Under the pieces are notes generated by a model. That model searched no databases. It was not told where the DNA came from and saw only the letters and a program-made list of their open reading frames with translations. The translations under genes were made by a program, and so were the position numbers. A DNA stretch of 11,664 nucleotides. Source: Baffinella frigidus. Taxonomy: Eukaryota; Cryptophyceae; Cryptomonadales; Baffinellaceae. Location: assembly GCA_026770585.1 (NCBI GenBank), contig MU647159.1, positions 57,356 through 69,019 of the forward strand, read 5' to 3'. Every line of letters begins with the position of its first letter. Within the stretch, counting starts at the first letter, position 1. Of this stretch, positions 6,186-11,387 are shown piece after piece.

Positions 6186-6348
6186 CCACACAGCTGACTT
6201 CGAAGGGATTTCTGAATAACCCTTAAGCGATAAGACCTACGACCCTACGGTAGGCAGCCCGTAGGGACATGGGGGGGGTTCCTACCGATAAGATAACAGA
6301 AAGGTGGCCCGATTTGGGCCGAAAATCCCTTCGAAGCCCGCTGTGTGG
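6186..6348. mobile_element. 163-bp foldback, CCACACAGC...CTTCGAAGGG arms
   Basis: The left arm CCACACAGCTGACTTCGAAG (then GGATTT) pairs with the right arm AAATCCCTTCGAAGCCCGCTGTGTGG over about 26 bp with few mismatches. The interior holds ACGGTAGGC/CCCGTAGGG strings like those of the TAACGGAC family and a GATAAG direct repeat. It is probably a MITE; no target duplication is clear. Confidence 0.72.
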
Positions 6349-6385
6349 TCTCGTGTCTCAGTCTCATTCAATGTCGCGATTTTCT

Positions 6386-6535
6386 AGCTCTGTCTCAGTC
6401 TATCTGGACTCACCAATTCGGTGAGTCCGAGCTCTTTTCAGCTCCAAAGTTGACGGATTTGTACCGCACACCCAGCATGCCAACTTGAAAATAGTCGGTC
6501 AACTCGAGAGAGGCAGCGCTAGATACTGGCGAGAC
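6386..6535 (-). mobile_element. AAGTTGAC-box repeat, minus copy at 6.4 kb
   Basis: AAGTTGAC at 6447-6454 and GCCAACTT at 6479-6486 keep the family spacing. The reverse strand reads GTTGACCGACTATTTTCAAG and GGGTGTGCGGTACAAATCCG, close to the copy at 2566. Its outer part carries a perfect GGACTCACC/GGTGAGTCC hairpin (6409-6431) that is shared, mutated, with the copy at 7737. Confidence 0.78.
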
Positions 6536-6547
6536 CAGGCTTGTTTT

Positions 6548-6612
6548 CTAAAGTGAATTAATTTGAACCGCGCACACAGAGTGCCAACTTGAGAATAGGC
6601 CGCGAACAACCC
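6548..6612 (-). repeat. Partial AAGTTGAC-box repeat
   Basis: The reverse strand has GCGAACAACCCG-related flank, ATTCTCAAGTTGGC and GTGTGCGCGGTTCAAATT. The far half of the box is lost. Confidence 0.6.
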
Positions 6613-6885
6613 GACTGATGCAGCGATGGGACCTCTCAGTTGAGGCTCGGCCTCTTTCTCCATTCGACGGTGTGGGTGGTGCCTCGGGTTGGCAGAAATG
6701 CGTTGCTAAACCCCAAACCCTCAAAAAGAAGGGAGGGGGGAGTGGGCCGGGGAGCCTCGACGCAGGCATCAGAGAAGTGATGGCAAGCAACGGAGGATGA
6801 GGTCCAGAGTGTGTCCGAGCTGTTTGGGTGGTGGTGCGGCGGGTGGGCAGGCGGGCTCCAGGGGAAGGCGCGGGAGGAAGCACAC
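6613..6885. other. Unassigned GC-rich stretch
   Basis: No supported feature. A 60-codon plus frame with a real ATG (6618-6800, starting MQRWDLSVEARP) crosses a CCCCAAACCC telomere-like stub at about 6711 and ends in Lys/Gly-rich sequence. I would not call it without transcript support. Confidence 0.4.
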
Positions 6886-7127
6886 CTTGGCAGTAGCGGA
6901 ACTCCGGAGGCCCGCCCATCTTCGGGGTGAAGACATGCTTCAGCGTGCGCTCGGGCTTGCCTGGGATGATTAGGCTCTCGCTCATCCTTCCAGCCGGACT
7001 CCAGGGTACCTCGTCACCCCGAAATCCCTCCACCGACCCGCTCGCCCCCCCCCGCGAGCCGGGCACAATAATCCCCGCCAGCGTATAAGCAGATGGCGTA
7101 CACGCGCCAGGTCGGTGTTCTTCGACA
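6886..7127 (-). CDS. Possible internal exon, unknown protein
   Basis: I do not recognise this protein. The minus strand is open across the region and uses GC-ending codons of the kind expected of coding sequence in a GC-rich genome. The best stretch reads SLIIPGKPERTLKHV then FTPKMGGPPEFRYCQ. It ends at CAAG followed by GTGTGC (6885 downward), a plausible 5' splice site. On the 5' side several CAG trinucleotides near 7128-7134 could be 3' splice sites. An in-frame AGG ATG at about 6984 would also allow a start there. The frame remains open past the donor but becomes Pro/Thr-rich and then crosses repeats, so I stop at the donor. The flanks are box repeats on both sides. It could be a decayed exon, a captured gene piece or chance. 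Confidence 0.22.
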
Positions 7128-7251
7128 CTGGCGCTGGATCACGCGCGGCTATCTCCAGGAGGAACTGGCTCGTTGAGAGCAGCTGTGCCGCACTTCAAGC
7201 CCGTCGAGACACCCAACCGATCCACCCAGCGATTTTGAACTTTCTACGCTT

Positions 7252-7294
7252 TCAGGTTATTGAGCCTCGGGTTCAGTAGAGGCTCATAACCTGA
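7252..7294. repeat. Hairpin TCAGGTTAT...ATAACCTGA
   Basis: TCAGGTTATTGAGCCTC and GAGGCTCATAACCTGA pair over 16 bp with one bulged base and a 10-base loop. It lies just upstream of the candidate first exon. Its right half is part of the inverted duplication at 8876-8946. Confidence 0.75.
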
Positions 7295-7316
7295 AATTTT
7301 GGTTCAGGAGGAGGCC

Positions 7317-7742
7317 ATGCTCGCGATCGCACTTCGCCGGGCGGCCCAGCGCGTCTGCGCACTCCCCCCTCACTCCCCCGTCAGCTCACTCCCCCCGCCG
7401 CTGCCACAAAGCCCCAAAACGAGGGTCCAATGCCCTTCGCAAAGGAGAGACGTGAGCCCCGTCACCTGGTTGCAGGCCGGTCCAATGCTCAGCGGTCCCC
7501 GTCTCCCACCTCCCTCTCCCGCGGGTGCGTTGGGGCCGTGGCAAGGAATGAGCACGGGGATTTCAACGAGCGCCGCTCCCTGCGGGACGCGCAGCGCTGC
7601 CAGCAAAGCCGCCGCCGGCGCGGAGGCTGCAGCGAGCGAGGCGAAGCCGGAGGCTGGAGATGGCGAAGCATTCGAGGCCAAGGAGCGTGAGGAGGCGAGA
7701 GGGGGCGGGATGGTTGCGGAGTTCAACCAGGCATGTCTCCGA
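7317..7742 (+). CDS. Possible first exon with organelle-presequence-like N terminus
   Basis: An ATG at 7317 opens a frame starting MLAIALRRAAQRVCALPP: hydrophobic and basic residues, no acidic residues, as in mitochondrial or plastid presequences. A long Pro/Ser/Arg-rich stretch follows, then MSTGISTSAAPCGTRSAAS near residue 82, where a presequence might be cleaved. An Ala/Glu/Lys-rich segment comes next (AAASEAKPEAGDGEAFEAKE). A donor-like C|GTGAGG occurs at 7687. Beyond 7737 the frame enters a box repeat and is no longer believable. The frame also continues upstream of the ATG without a stop, so the start is chosen by presequence character and because ATG is kept in the inverted copy (8891-8889). 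No domain is recognisable. It may be exon 1 of a nuclear gene for an organelle protein, broken by repeats, or a fragment. Confidence 0.3.
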
Positions 7743-7905
7743 CCTCTTTCTCAGTCTGTTTGGGCTCACCACCAATTTGCTGAGCCCGGGCTCTTTCCGC
7801 TCCAAAGTTGGACGGATTGATTCCGCACACCTTTAAATGTCCCAGGTCGACAACCCAGGATTTTGACTTGAAAATAGTGGGCCAACCGAGTAAGGCAAAG
7901 CTAGG
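7737..7905 (-). mobile_element. AAGTTGAC-box repeat, diverged minus copy at 7.8 kb
   Basis: Same layout as 6386-6535: TCTCAGTCTGTTTGGGCTCA hairpin region, GCTCCAAAGTTGGACGGATT, then TTGACTTGAAAATAGTGGGC. The box carries insertions (AAGTTGGAC, longer spacer), so it is the only copy that loses the 32-nt spacing. Together with the 6.4-kb copy it brackets the gene-like stretch. Confidence 0.72.
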
Positions 7906-7940
7906 AACTCCTCCCAACGTCCCTTGTCCCAGCGGCATCG

Positions 7941-8047
7941 ACCCTAAACCCTAAACCCTGAACCCCATACCCGATACCCTAAACCCTGGACCCTGGCCCT
8001 AAACCCTAAACCCTGAACCCTAACCCAATCCCCTGTACTCTATCCCC
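7941..8047 (-). repeat. Telomere-like tract 5, C-rich strand on plus
   Basis: CCCTAAA and CCCTGAA units with ATACCCGATACCC variants. It is the first sizeable tract in the window with the opposite orientation to tracts 1-4. The string ATACCCGATACCCTAAACCC is shared with the tract at 11241. Confidence 0.9.
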
Positions 8048-8130
8048 TGAAACAGAACAAAGAATAAAGAACGCACCACTTGCCAATCACCCGAGACGCA
8101 CTCGCTACCTTCTCTGTCCCCTTGCGTTAC

Positions 8131-8319
8131 CACACGAGGATGCTAGAGGGGCCTATTTAAACCCGATGTGCTTTTAAAAGAGGGCATTTGTATAGTAACT
8201 TTCGTTGAATGGTCACGTGTCTCTGCTCAAATTGCACAGTCAGGAGGTTACTTTACCTTATCCTGGTACAAATATTTACGACCCCACATGTAAATAGACC
8301 CCTCTAGCATTCTCGAGTG
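8131..8319. mobile_element. 189-bp inverted-repeat element with GTTAC flanks
   Basis: The left end CACACGAGGATGCTAGAGGG and the right end CCCTCTAGCATTCTCGAGTG pair with two mismatches and continue into CCTATTT/AAATAGA. GTTAC lies directly outside both ends (8126-8130 and 8320-8324), as a 5-bp target duplication would. The AT-rich interior has no reading frame. MITE-like; only this copy is in the window. Confidence 0.72.
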
Positions 8320-8368
8320 GTTACTCCTCCGTGAGAGGGGCTAGCGGGAATCCTCGAGGATGACTATT

Positions 8369-8517
8369 TTATCTCAGAAAACGAGTTCTAAAACTCGTTT
8401 TCTCAAGTCAATTCCCCTACAAATTCGTCAACTTATTCTTTACTCTCCGCATAAGTTGACAAATTTATAGGGGAATTGACTTAGAAAACGAGTTTTAGAA
8501 CTCGTTTTCTGAGATAA
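8369..8517 (+). mobile_element. TTATCTCAG-family MITE, copy 2
   Basis: 149 bp, starting TTATCTCAGAAAACGAG and ending CTCGTTTTCTGAGATAA. The sub-terminal sequence is itself palindromic (AACGAGTTCTAAAACTCGTT). The arms continue as AAGTCAATTCCCCTACAAAT and its complement, to a small loop between GTCAACTTAT and ATAAGTTGAC. The element can thus fold almost end to end. TATT on both sides (8365-8368 and 8518-8521) is the target duplication. Confidence 0.9.
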
Positions 8518-8538
8518 TATTGTACGCCCATATCGTAT

Positions 8539-8596
8539 GGTATGGATATGGCAATGGTATTGAGGGGTTTTGTATGGGTATGCCATATCCATATCC
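8539..8596. repeat. Foldback GGTATGGATATGGCA
   Basis: GGTATGGATATGGCA pairs with TGCCATATCCATATCC around a 28-base spacer. The arm sequence resembles that of the foldback at 9288-9365. Confidence 0.65.
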
Positions 8597-8613
8597 TCAC
8601 GTCACGTCCGAAT

Positions 8614-8677
8614 AGTATTGTAATTAGTAGCACGGGCGTCCGAGGAGTATTGCAATTAGTAGCACGCCCGTATCCAT
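8614..8677 (+). repeat. 32-bp tandem duplication
   Basis: AGTATTGTAATTAGTAGCAC at 8614 and AGTATTGCAATTAGTAGCAC at 8646 are consecutive units; a CGGGCGT/CGCCCGT difference follows. Confidence 0.8.
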
Positions 8678-8713
8678 ACGCTCCTCGCCCGCTTGGACTC
8701 CAAGCTTGGACTT

Positions 8714-8946
8714 CCGGCGAAGTGCTTATCTCAGAAAACGAGTTCTAAAACTCGTTTTCTTAAGTCAATTCCCCTACGAATTCGTCAACTTATTATTTAC
8801 CCTCCGCATAACTTGACAAATTTGTATGGGAATTGACTTAAGAAAATGAGTTTTAGAACTCGTTTTCTGAGATAAGTGCGGTCGCGGGCATAGCCTCCTC
8901 CTGAACCAACCAGTTTCAGGTTATGAGCTTCTACTGAACCCGAGGC
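8714..8946 (-). pseudogene. Inverted partial copy of the candidate first exon, split by a MITE
   Basis: The minus strand from 8946 to 8876 reads GCCTCGGGTTCAGTAGAAGC, then GGTTCAGGAGGAGGCTATGC, matching 7264-7331 with few changes and keeping the ATG. After the MITE at 8726-8875 the match resumes as GCACTTCGCCGG, equal to 7328-7339, and then stops. The duplicated part therefore covers the upstream hairpin half, the ATG and about eight codons only. It shows that this gene-like segment has been copied, and it gives the empty site for the MITE. Confidence 0.72.
8726..8875 (+). mobile_element. TTATCTCAG-family MITE, copy 3, with paralogous empty site
   Basis: 150 bp with intact ends TTATCTCAGAAAACGAG / CTCGTTTTCTGAGATAA and the same internal order as copy 2. 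GTGC flanks both sides (8722-8725 and 8876-8879). The uninterrupted paralogue at 7322-7339 has a single GCAC at this spot on the opposite strand, so the boundaries and the 4-bp duplication are directly supported. Confidence 0.93.
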
Positions 8947-8975
8947 CTTCTGGAACCAGGGTCCTTCCTCCCTGC

Positions 8976-9107
8976 GCTGCCTCGCTGGGTTGACAGACTA
9001 TCCCCGAGTTGACTTTCTGGTTCCATGGTACAAATCCGTCAACTTTGGGGCGAAACTGTACCCCGCCCCACCAAACTGGCGCGGCCAAATCAGCCTTTGA
9101 GACCAGC
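8976..9107 (+). mobile_element. AAGTTGAC-box repeat at 9.0 kb
   Basis: TCGCTGGGTTGACAGACTAT, then the box with GAGTTGAC at 9006 and GTCAACTT at 9038, then CCACCAAACTGGCGCGGCCA and AATCAGCCTTTGAGA. It forms an inverted pair with 9373-9463. Confidence 0.82.
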
Positions 9108-9126
9108 TAGGCCTCCTTGCGGCCAA

Positions 9127-9265
9127 CCACTTAGCAGCCACCTGGGACTTCACGGATATCGTCCATCTAAACCATTTGCACTAGAATGTTATCCATCTGC
9201 ATTGAATTATAACCGCGTTTTCCCCGGACATCCGGGGGGGGAGGAACTCGGCCGCTGCCAAGTGG
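9127..9265 (+). mobile_element. CCACTTAGCAG-family MITE, copy 2
   Basis: Ends are CCACTTAGCAGC and GCTGCCAAGTGG (one mismatch). The interior matches 3524-3641 in order and orientation (ACTTCACGGATA, GTCCATCTAAAC, CTCGGCCG) with about 20 extra bases including CCGGACATCCGG. It lies between the two inverted box repeats. Confidence 0.82.
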
Positions 9266-9287
9266 CCCACCAACAACCCCCCCCCAC

Positions 9288-9365
9288 ACATCCATACCAT
9301 ATCCGACATCGGCGTGGGGATGCCACCATGCTCGCGGCATCTGCAGGGATATGGTGTGGATATGT
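9288..9365. repeat. Foldback ACATCCATACCATATCC
   Basis: ACATCCATACCATATCC pairs with GGATATGGTGTGGATATGT over 17-19 bp with one or two mismatches, around a 42-base loop. Confidence 0.7.
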
Positions 9366-9372
9366 TCTGCCA

Positions 9373-9463
9373 TGATTTGGCCGCCCCAGTTTGGTGGGGT
9401 GGGGCACTGTTTCGCCCCAAAGTTGACGGATTTGTACCATGGGACCAGAATGTCACCCCCCTC
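9373..9463 (-). mobile_element. AAGTTGAC-box repeat, minus copy at 9.4 kb
   Basis: The reverse strand reads CATGGTACAAATCCGTCAAC, GGGGCGAAACAGTGCCCCAC and CCACCAAACTGGGGCGGCCA, nearly the same as 9014-9095. AAGTTGAC at 9420 and GTCACCCC at 9452 keep the 32-nt spacing although the second half is mutated. Confidence 0.82.
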
Positions 9464-9516
9464 CCCCCCCGCATGCTTCCGAACAGCACTCGTAACCTGT
9501 CAGGTCAGTCGGGTTC

Positions 9517-10157
9517 ACAGACTATCATCAAGTTGACTTTCTAGTTCCACGGTACCAACCCGTCAACTTTTGCGCGAAACAGGCCTCCGAAGCGAACCCC
9601 ACGGCGCTCTGCAGACTATTCTTAAGTTGACATTCTGGTCCCACGGTACCAATTCGTCAACTTTGGGGTGAAGCACACCCTGACCCCTCCCATGCAGGTG
9701 TCCGGAGCGGCTCCCATGGCGCTCTGCAGACTATTCTTAAGTTGACAATCTGGTTCCATAGTACTAATCCGTCAACTTTGGCGTGAAACTTTGCCTGCAT
9801 GGCCTCTCCTCCTCGCTCTGCCCCAGCCGGGTTCACAGAGGGAAGCGACTTTTCTTGAACGTATGACGTCGGACCACAGACTATCCCCAAGTTGACATTC
9901 TGGTGACACGGTACTAACACGTCAACTTTTGCGCGAAACAGGCCTCCGAGGCGAACCCCATGGCGCTCTGCAGACTATTATTAAGTTGACAATCTGGTTC
10001 CACAGTACTAATCCGTCAACTTTGGCGCGAAACAGGTCTCTGAAGCGAACCCCATGGCGCTCTGCAGACTATTCTTAAGTTGACAATCTGGTTCCACAGT
10101 ACTAATCCGTCAACTTTGGCGCGAAACAGGTCTCTGAGGCGAACCCCATGGCGCTCT
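9517..10157 (+). repeat. 94-bp-period satellite, six units
   Basis: Units start at 9517, 9611, 9726, 9876, 9970 and 10064. Four are 94 bp; units 2 and 3 are 115 and 150 bp because of unrelated inserts. Each has CAGACTATT, AAGTTGAC, TCTGGTTCCA, GTACTAATCC, GTCAACTTT and GCGCGAAAC; most end in GCGAACCCCATGGCGCTCTG. The first half is the core of the dispersed box repeat, so the satellite arose by amplifying a piece of it. Confidence 0.9.
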
Positions 10158-10219
10158 GCGCCACATTCATGGCCTCTCGTCTCTCATCATTCTACGCCCT
10201 CGCTTACGTCCTCCCGCCG
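10148..10219 (+). other. Short open segment after the satellite, possible exon
   Basis: The string CCCCATGGCGCTCTGC, which ends satellite units, is not followed by another unit here. It continues into an open stretch reading MALCATFMASRLSSFYALAY then VLPP, followed by GTCACA. The hydrophobic reading could be part of a membrane protein, and the satellite could have captured its first codons. I cannot identify it and give it little weight. Confidence 0.15.
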
Positions 10220-10225
10220 GTCACA

Positions 10226-10360
10226 CCCCTAAACCCTACCTAAACACTAAAAACTAAAAACTGAACCCTAAACCCTAAACCCTAAACCCTAAACCCTAAA
10301 CCCTAAACACTAAAAACTAAAAACTAAAAACTTCGCCCTAAACCCTAAACCCTAAACCCT
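10226..10360 (-). repeat. Telomere-like tract 6 with CTAAAAA blocks
   Basis: CCCTAAA units on the plus strand, interrupted twice by ACTAAAAACTAAAAACT heptamer variants (10243-10262 and 10309-10331). The variant keeps the 7-bp period. Confidence 0.92.
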
Positions 10361-10443
10361 CCGGCCGGGCTGTCCCCCACTCGAGGCTTACTGTGGCCTT
10401 TGTTTCGAATCTACGCGTGGCCGCGTAAATCCTCTTTCATAGG

Positions 10444-10513
10444 CTTTGCATGGGGATTGGTGGTTTACTAGTACTAGTATGATCCTTCTGCGCAGTAATT
10501 TCGACTACCAAAA
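10444..10513 (+). repeat. TTCGCATAGGTAGCC...GTAATTTC repeat, copy 1
   Basis: TTTGCATGGGGATTGGTGG, TACTAGTACTAGTATGATCC, TGCGCAGTAATTTCGACTAC. Related copies: 10676-10736 (minus), 10870-10932 (plus), 11058-11107 (plus). The GTAATTTCNACTGCC end resembles the CARTGAAATTACCACAC elements at 4.1-5.0 kb. Bases 10361-10443 before it show nothing I can assign. Confidence 0.7.
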
Positions 10514-10634
10514 ACGATTTATGTTACACGGTCCCCATCTTTTGACCGCGTGAAAGGAAAAAAATAAAAAATGACCAACGTTGACGATGTCTGTACTAAA
10601 ACCGTCAACTTAAAACCGTCAACTTTTACCGCAG

Positions 10635-10678
10635 GTCCCCAAGCTTACGCTGGGCCGGATGGTGGCGCGGGTGACTGC
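10635..10678 (+). pseudogene. Exon-like sequence, copy 1 (truncated)
   Basis: After TTTTACCGCAG the sequence reads GTCCCCAAGCTTACGCTGGG then CCGGATGGTGGCGCGGGTGA. Translated in phase with copy 3 it gives VPKLTLGRMVARVTA, against VPELALGWMVARVTA in copy 3. Homology stops at 10678, where a minus-strand copy of the GTAATTTC repeat begins. An in-frame stop follows soon after. The intron/exon reading is inference from alignment with copy 3. Confidence 0.5.
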
Positions 10679-10736
10679 TACGAAATTTACCGCACGATTG
10701 CTGTACTAGTATTCCACACGAGGCTACCCATGCGAA
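10676..10736 (-). repeat. TTCGCATAGGTAGCC...GTAATTTC repeat, copy 2
   Basis: The reverse strand reads TTCGCATGGGTAGCCTCGTG, TGGAATACTAGTACAG, GCGGTAAATTTCGTAGCAG. It cuts off exon-like copy 1 and pairs with the plus copy at 10870-10932. Confidence 0.7.
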
Positions 10737-10869
10737 CAGAATAAAAGGGACTTTTAAAGTTTTGTGGGGAATTGGTCACGTGTCGCGCGCCTCCGCGGCG
10801 GGACCTGTGTAAAGTCGCTGCTTTTCATCTGAAAATTACTACACACGTTTAAAATCGACATTTATTATG

Positions 10870-10932
10870 TTCGCATAGGTAGCCTCGTGTGGTTAGTGTG
10901 ATCCTTGTGCGTGGTAATTTCCACTGCCAAAA
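10870..10932 (+). repeat. TTCGCATAGGTAGCC...GTAATTTC repeat, copy 3
   Basis: TTCGCATAGGTAGCCTCGTG, TGGTTAGTGTGATCC, GTGCGTGGTAATTTCCACTG. It lies about 20 bp before exon-like copy 2. Bases 10737-10869 between copies 2 and 3 are unassigned, apart from GAAAATTACTACACAC near 10833. Confidence 0.72.
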
Positions 10933-10953
10933 GGTGAATGTTCCCCCGGCTAG

Positions 10954-11014
10954 TTGCCCGAGCTGGCGCTGGGGTGGATGGTGGCGCGGGTGACTGCCAA
11001 GCTCCGACAGCCGA
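10954..11014 (+). pseudogene. Exon-like sequence, copy 2 (3' end replaced)
   Basis: After GTTCCCCCGGCTAG the sequence reads TTGCCCGAGCTGGCGCTGGG and matches copy 3 over about 59 bases. Inside the reading frame the only visible difference after the first codon is CGA/CGG (synonymous Arg). From 11014 the match is replaced by AAGTTGACAGTTTGTATGGG and GGTTGACTTAAACAAAA, which resembles the right half of the TTATCTCAG MITE (8811-8850). It is broken, probably by that fragment. Confidence 0.55.
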
Positions 11015-11053
11015 AGTTGACAGTTTGTATGGGGGTTGACTTAAACAAAATCT
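11014..11053 (+). mobile_element. Fragment resembling the TTATCTCAG MITE
   Basis: AAGTTGACAGTTTGTATGGG followed by GGTTGACTTAAACAAAATC parallels ACTTGACAAATTTGTATGGG AATTGACTTAAGAAAATG of copy 3. Ends and target duplication are missing. Confidence 0.55.
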
Positions 11054-11057
11054 TTCC

Positions 11058-11107
11058 GCTAGCAGGGTAGCCTGATCCGTGTGCGTAACGATTTCCACAG
11101 CCGAAAA
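11058..11107 (+). repeat. TTCGCATAGGTAGCC...GTAATTTC repeat, copy 4
   Basis: GCTAGCAGGGTAGCCTGATC, CGTGTGCGTAACGATTTCC, ACAGCCGAAAA. It is a shortened copy about 30 bp before exon-like copy 3, the same order as copy 3 of this repeat and exon copy 2. Confidence 0.65.
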
Positions 11108-11139
11108 CTGTTGACACTGAATCCCCCCCCCTCCTCTAG

Positions 11140-11232
11140 GTTCCCGAGCTGGCGCTGGGGTGGATGGTGGCGCGGGTGACTGCCAAGCTCCGGCAGCCGA
11201 TCAACCTCGCCCTCGCTGCGATGCTGTGCAAG
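11140..11232 (+). CDS. Possible 93-bp internal exon, copy 3 (most complete)
   Basis: It is preceded by GAATCCCCCCCCCCTCCTCTAG, a good polypyrimidine tract plus AG, and followed by AAG|GTTGCT, a possible 5' splice site. The 93 bp read as 31 codons without a stop: VPELALGWMVARVTAKLRQP then INLALAAMLCK. Codons are strongly GC-ending. Copies 1 and 2 carry the start of the same sequence behind their own AG. The hydrophobic/basic pattern with an LRQP turn vaguely recalls the membrane-anchor part of DUF1279/FAM210-type organelle proteins. This is a guess from pattern, not a match I can verify. What follows is telomere-like repeat, so the next exon is not in view. A length divisible by three would make its duplication frame-neutral. 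Confidence 0.38.
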
Positions 11233-11240
11233 GTTGCTTC

Positions 11241-11380
11241 CTATACCCGATACCCTAAACCCTAAGCTCTAAACCCTTCACCCTAAACCCTTAACCCTAA
11301 ACCCTCAACCCTACACCCTAAACCCTGAAACCTTCAACTCCGAACCCTGGACACTAAACCTTCCACCCTAAACCCTGAAC
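11241..11380 (-). repeat. Telomere-like tract 7, C-rich strand on plus
   Basis: Imperfect CCCTAAA units with CCCTTCA, CCCTCAA and CCTTCAACTCCGAACCC variants. It starts with ATACCCGATACCCTAAACCC, as tract 5 does. It lies between the exon end at 11232 and a partial copy of that end at 11388. Confidence 0.9.
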
Positions 11381-11387
11381 GCGAGCC

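Noticed and set aside
5830-6219. Open frames on both strands of 88-129 codons, Ser/Leu/Arg rich
   Set aside because: They are translations of the CT/CG low-complexity tract.
7081-7176. Short plus-strand reading MAYTRQVGVLRHWRWITRG ending in TGA, as a possible last exon
   Set aside because: Only 27 codons from ATG, no convincing acceptor, and it overlaps a minus-strand open segment of similar quality; nothing decides between them.
9025-9489. Several overlapping frames of 68-116 codons on both strands
   Set aside because: They arise from the inverted pair of box repeats and the MITE between them; both strands give look-alike peptides such as MVQIRQLWGETV because the DNA is palindromic.
2149-10116. 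TTGAC motifs as WRKY W-boxes
   Set aside because: TTGAC is only the half-site of a repeated 40-bp box in transposon-like and satellite DNA; there is no promoter context.
9517-10157. CRISPR array
   Set aside because: Units are conserved over nearly the full 94 bp with no unique spacers, and the genome is eukaryotic.
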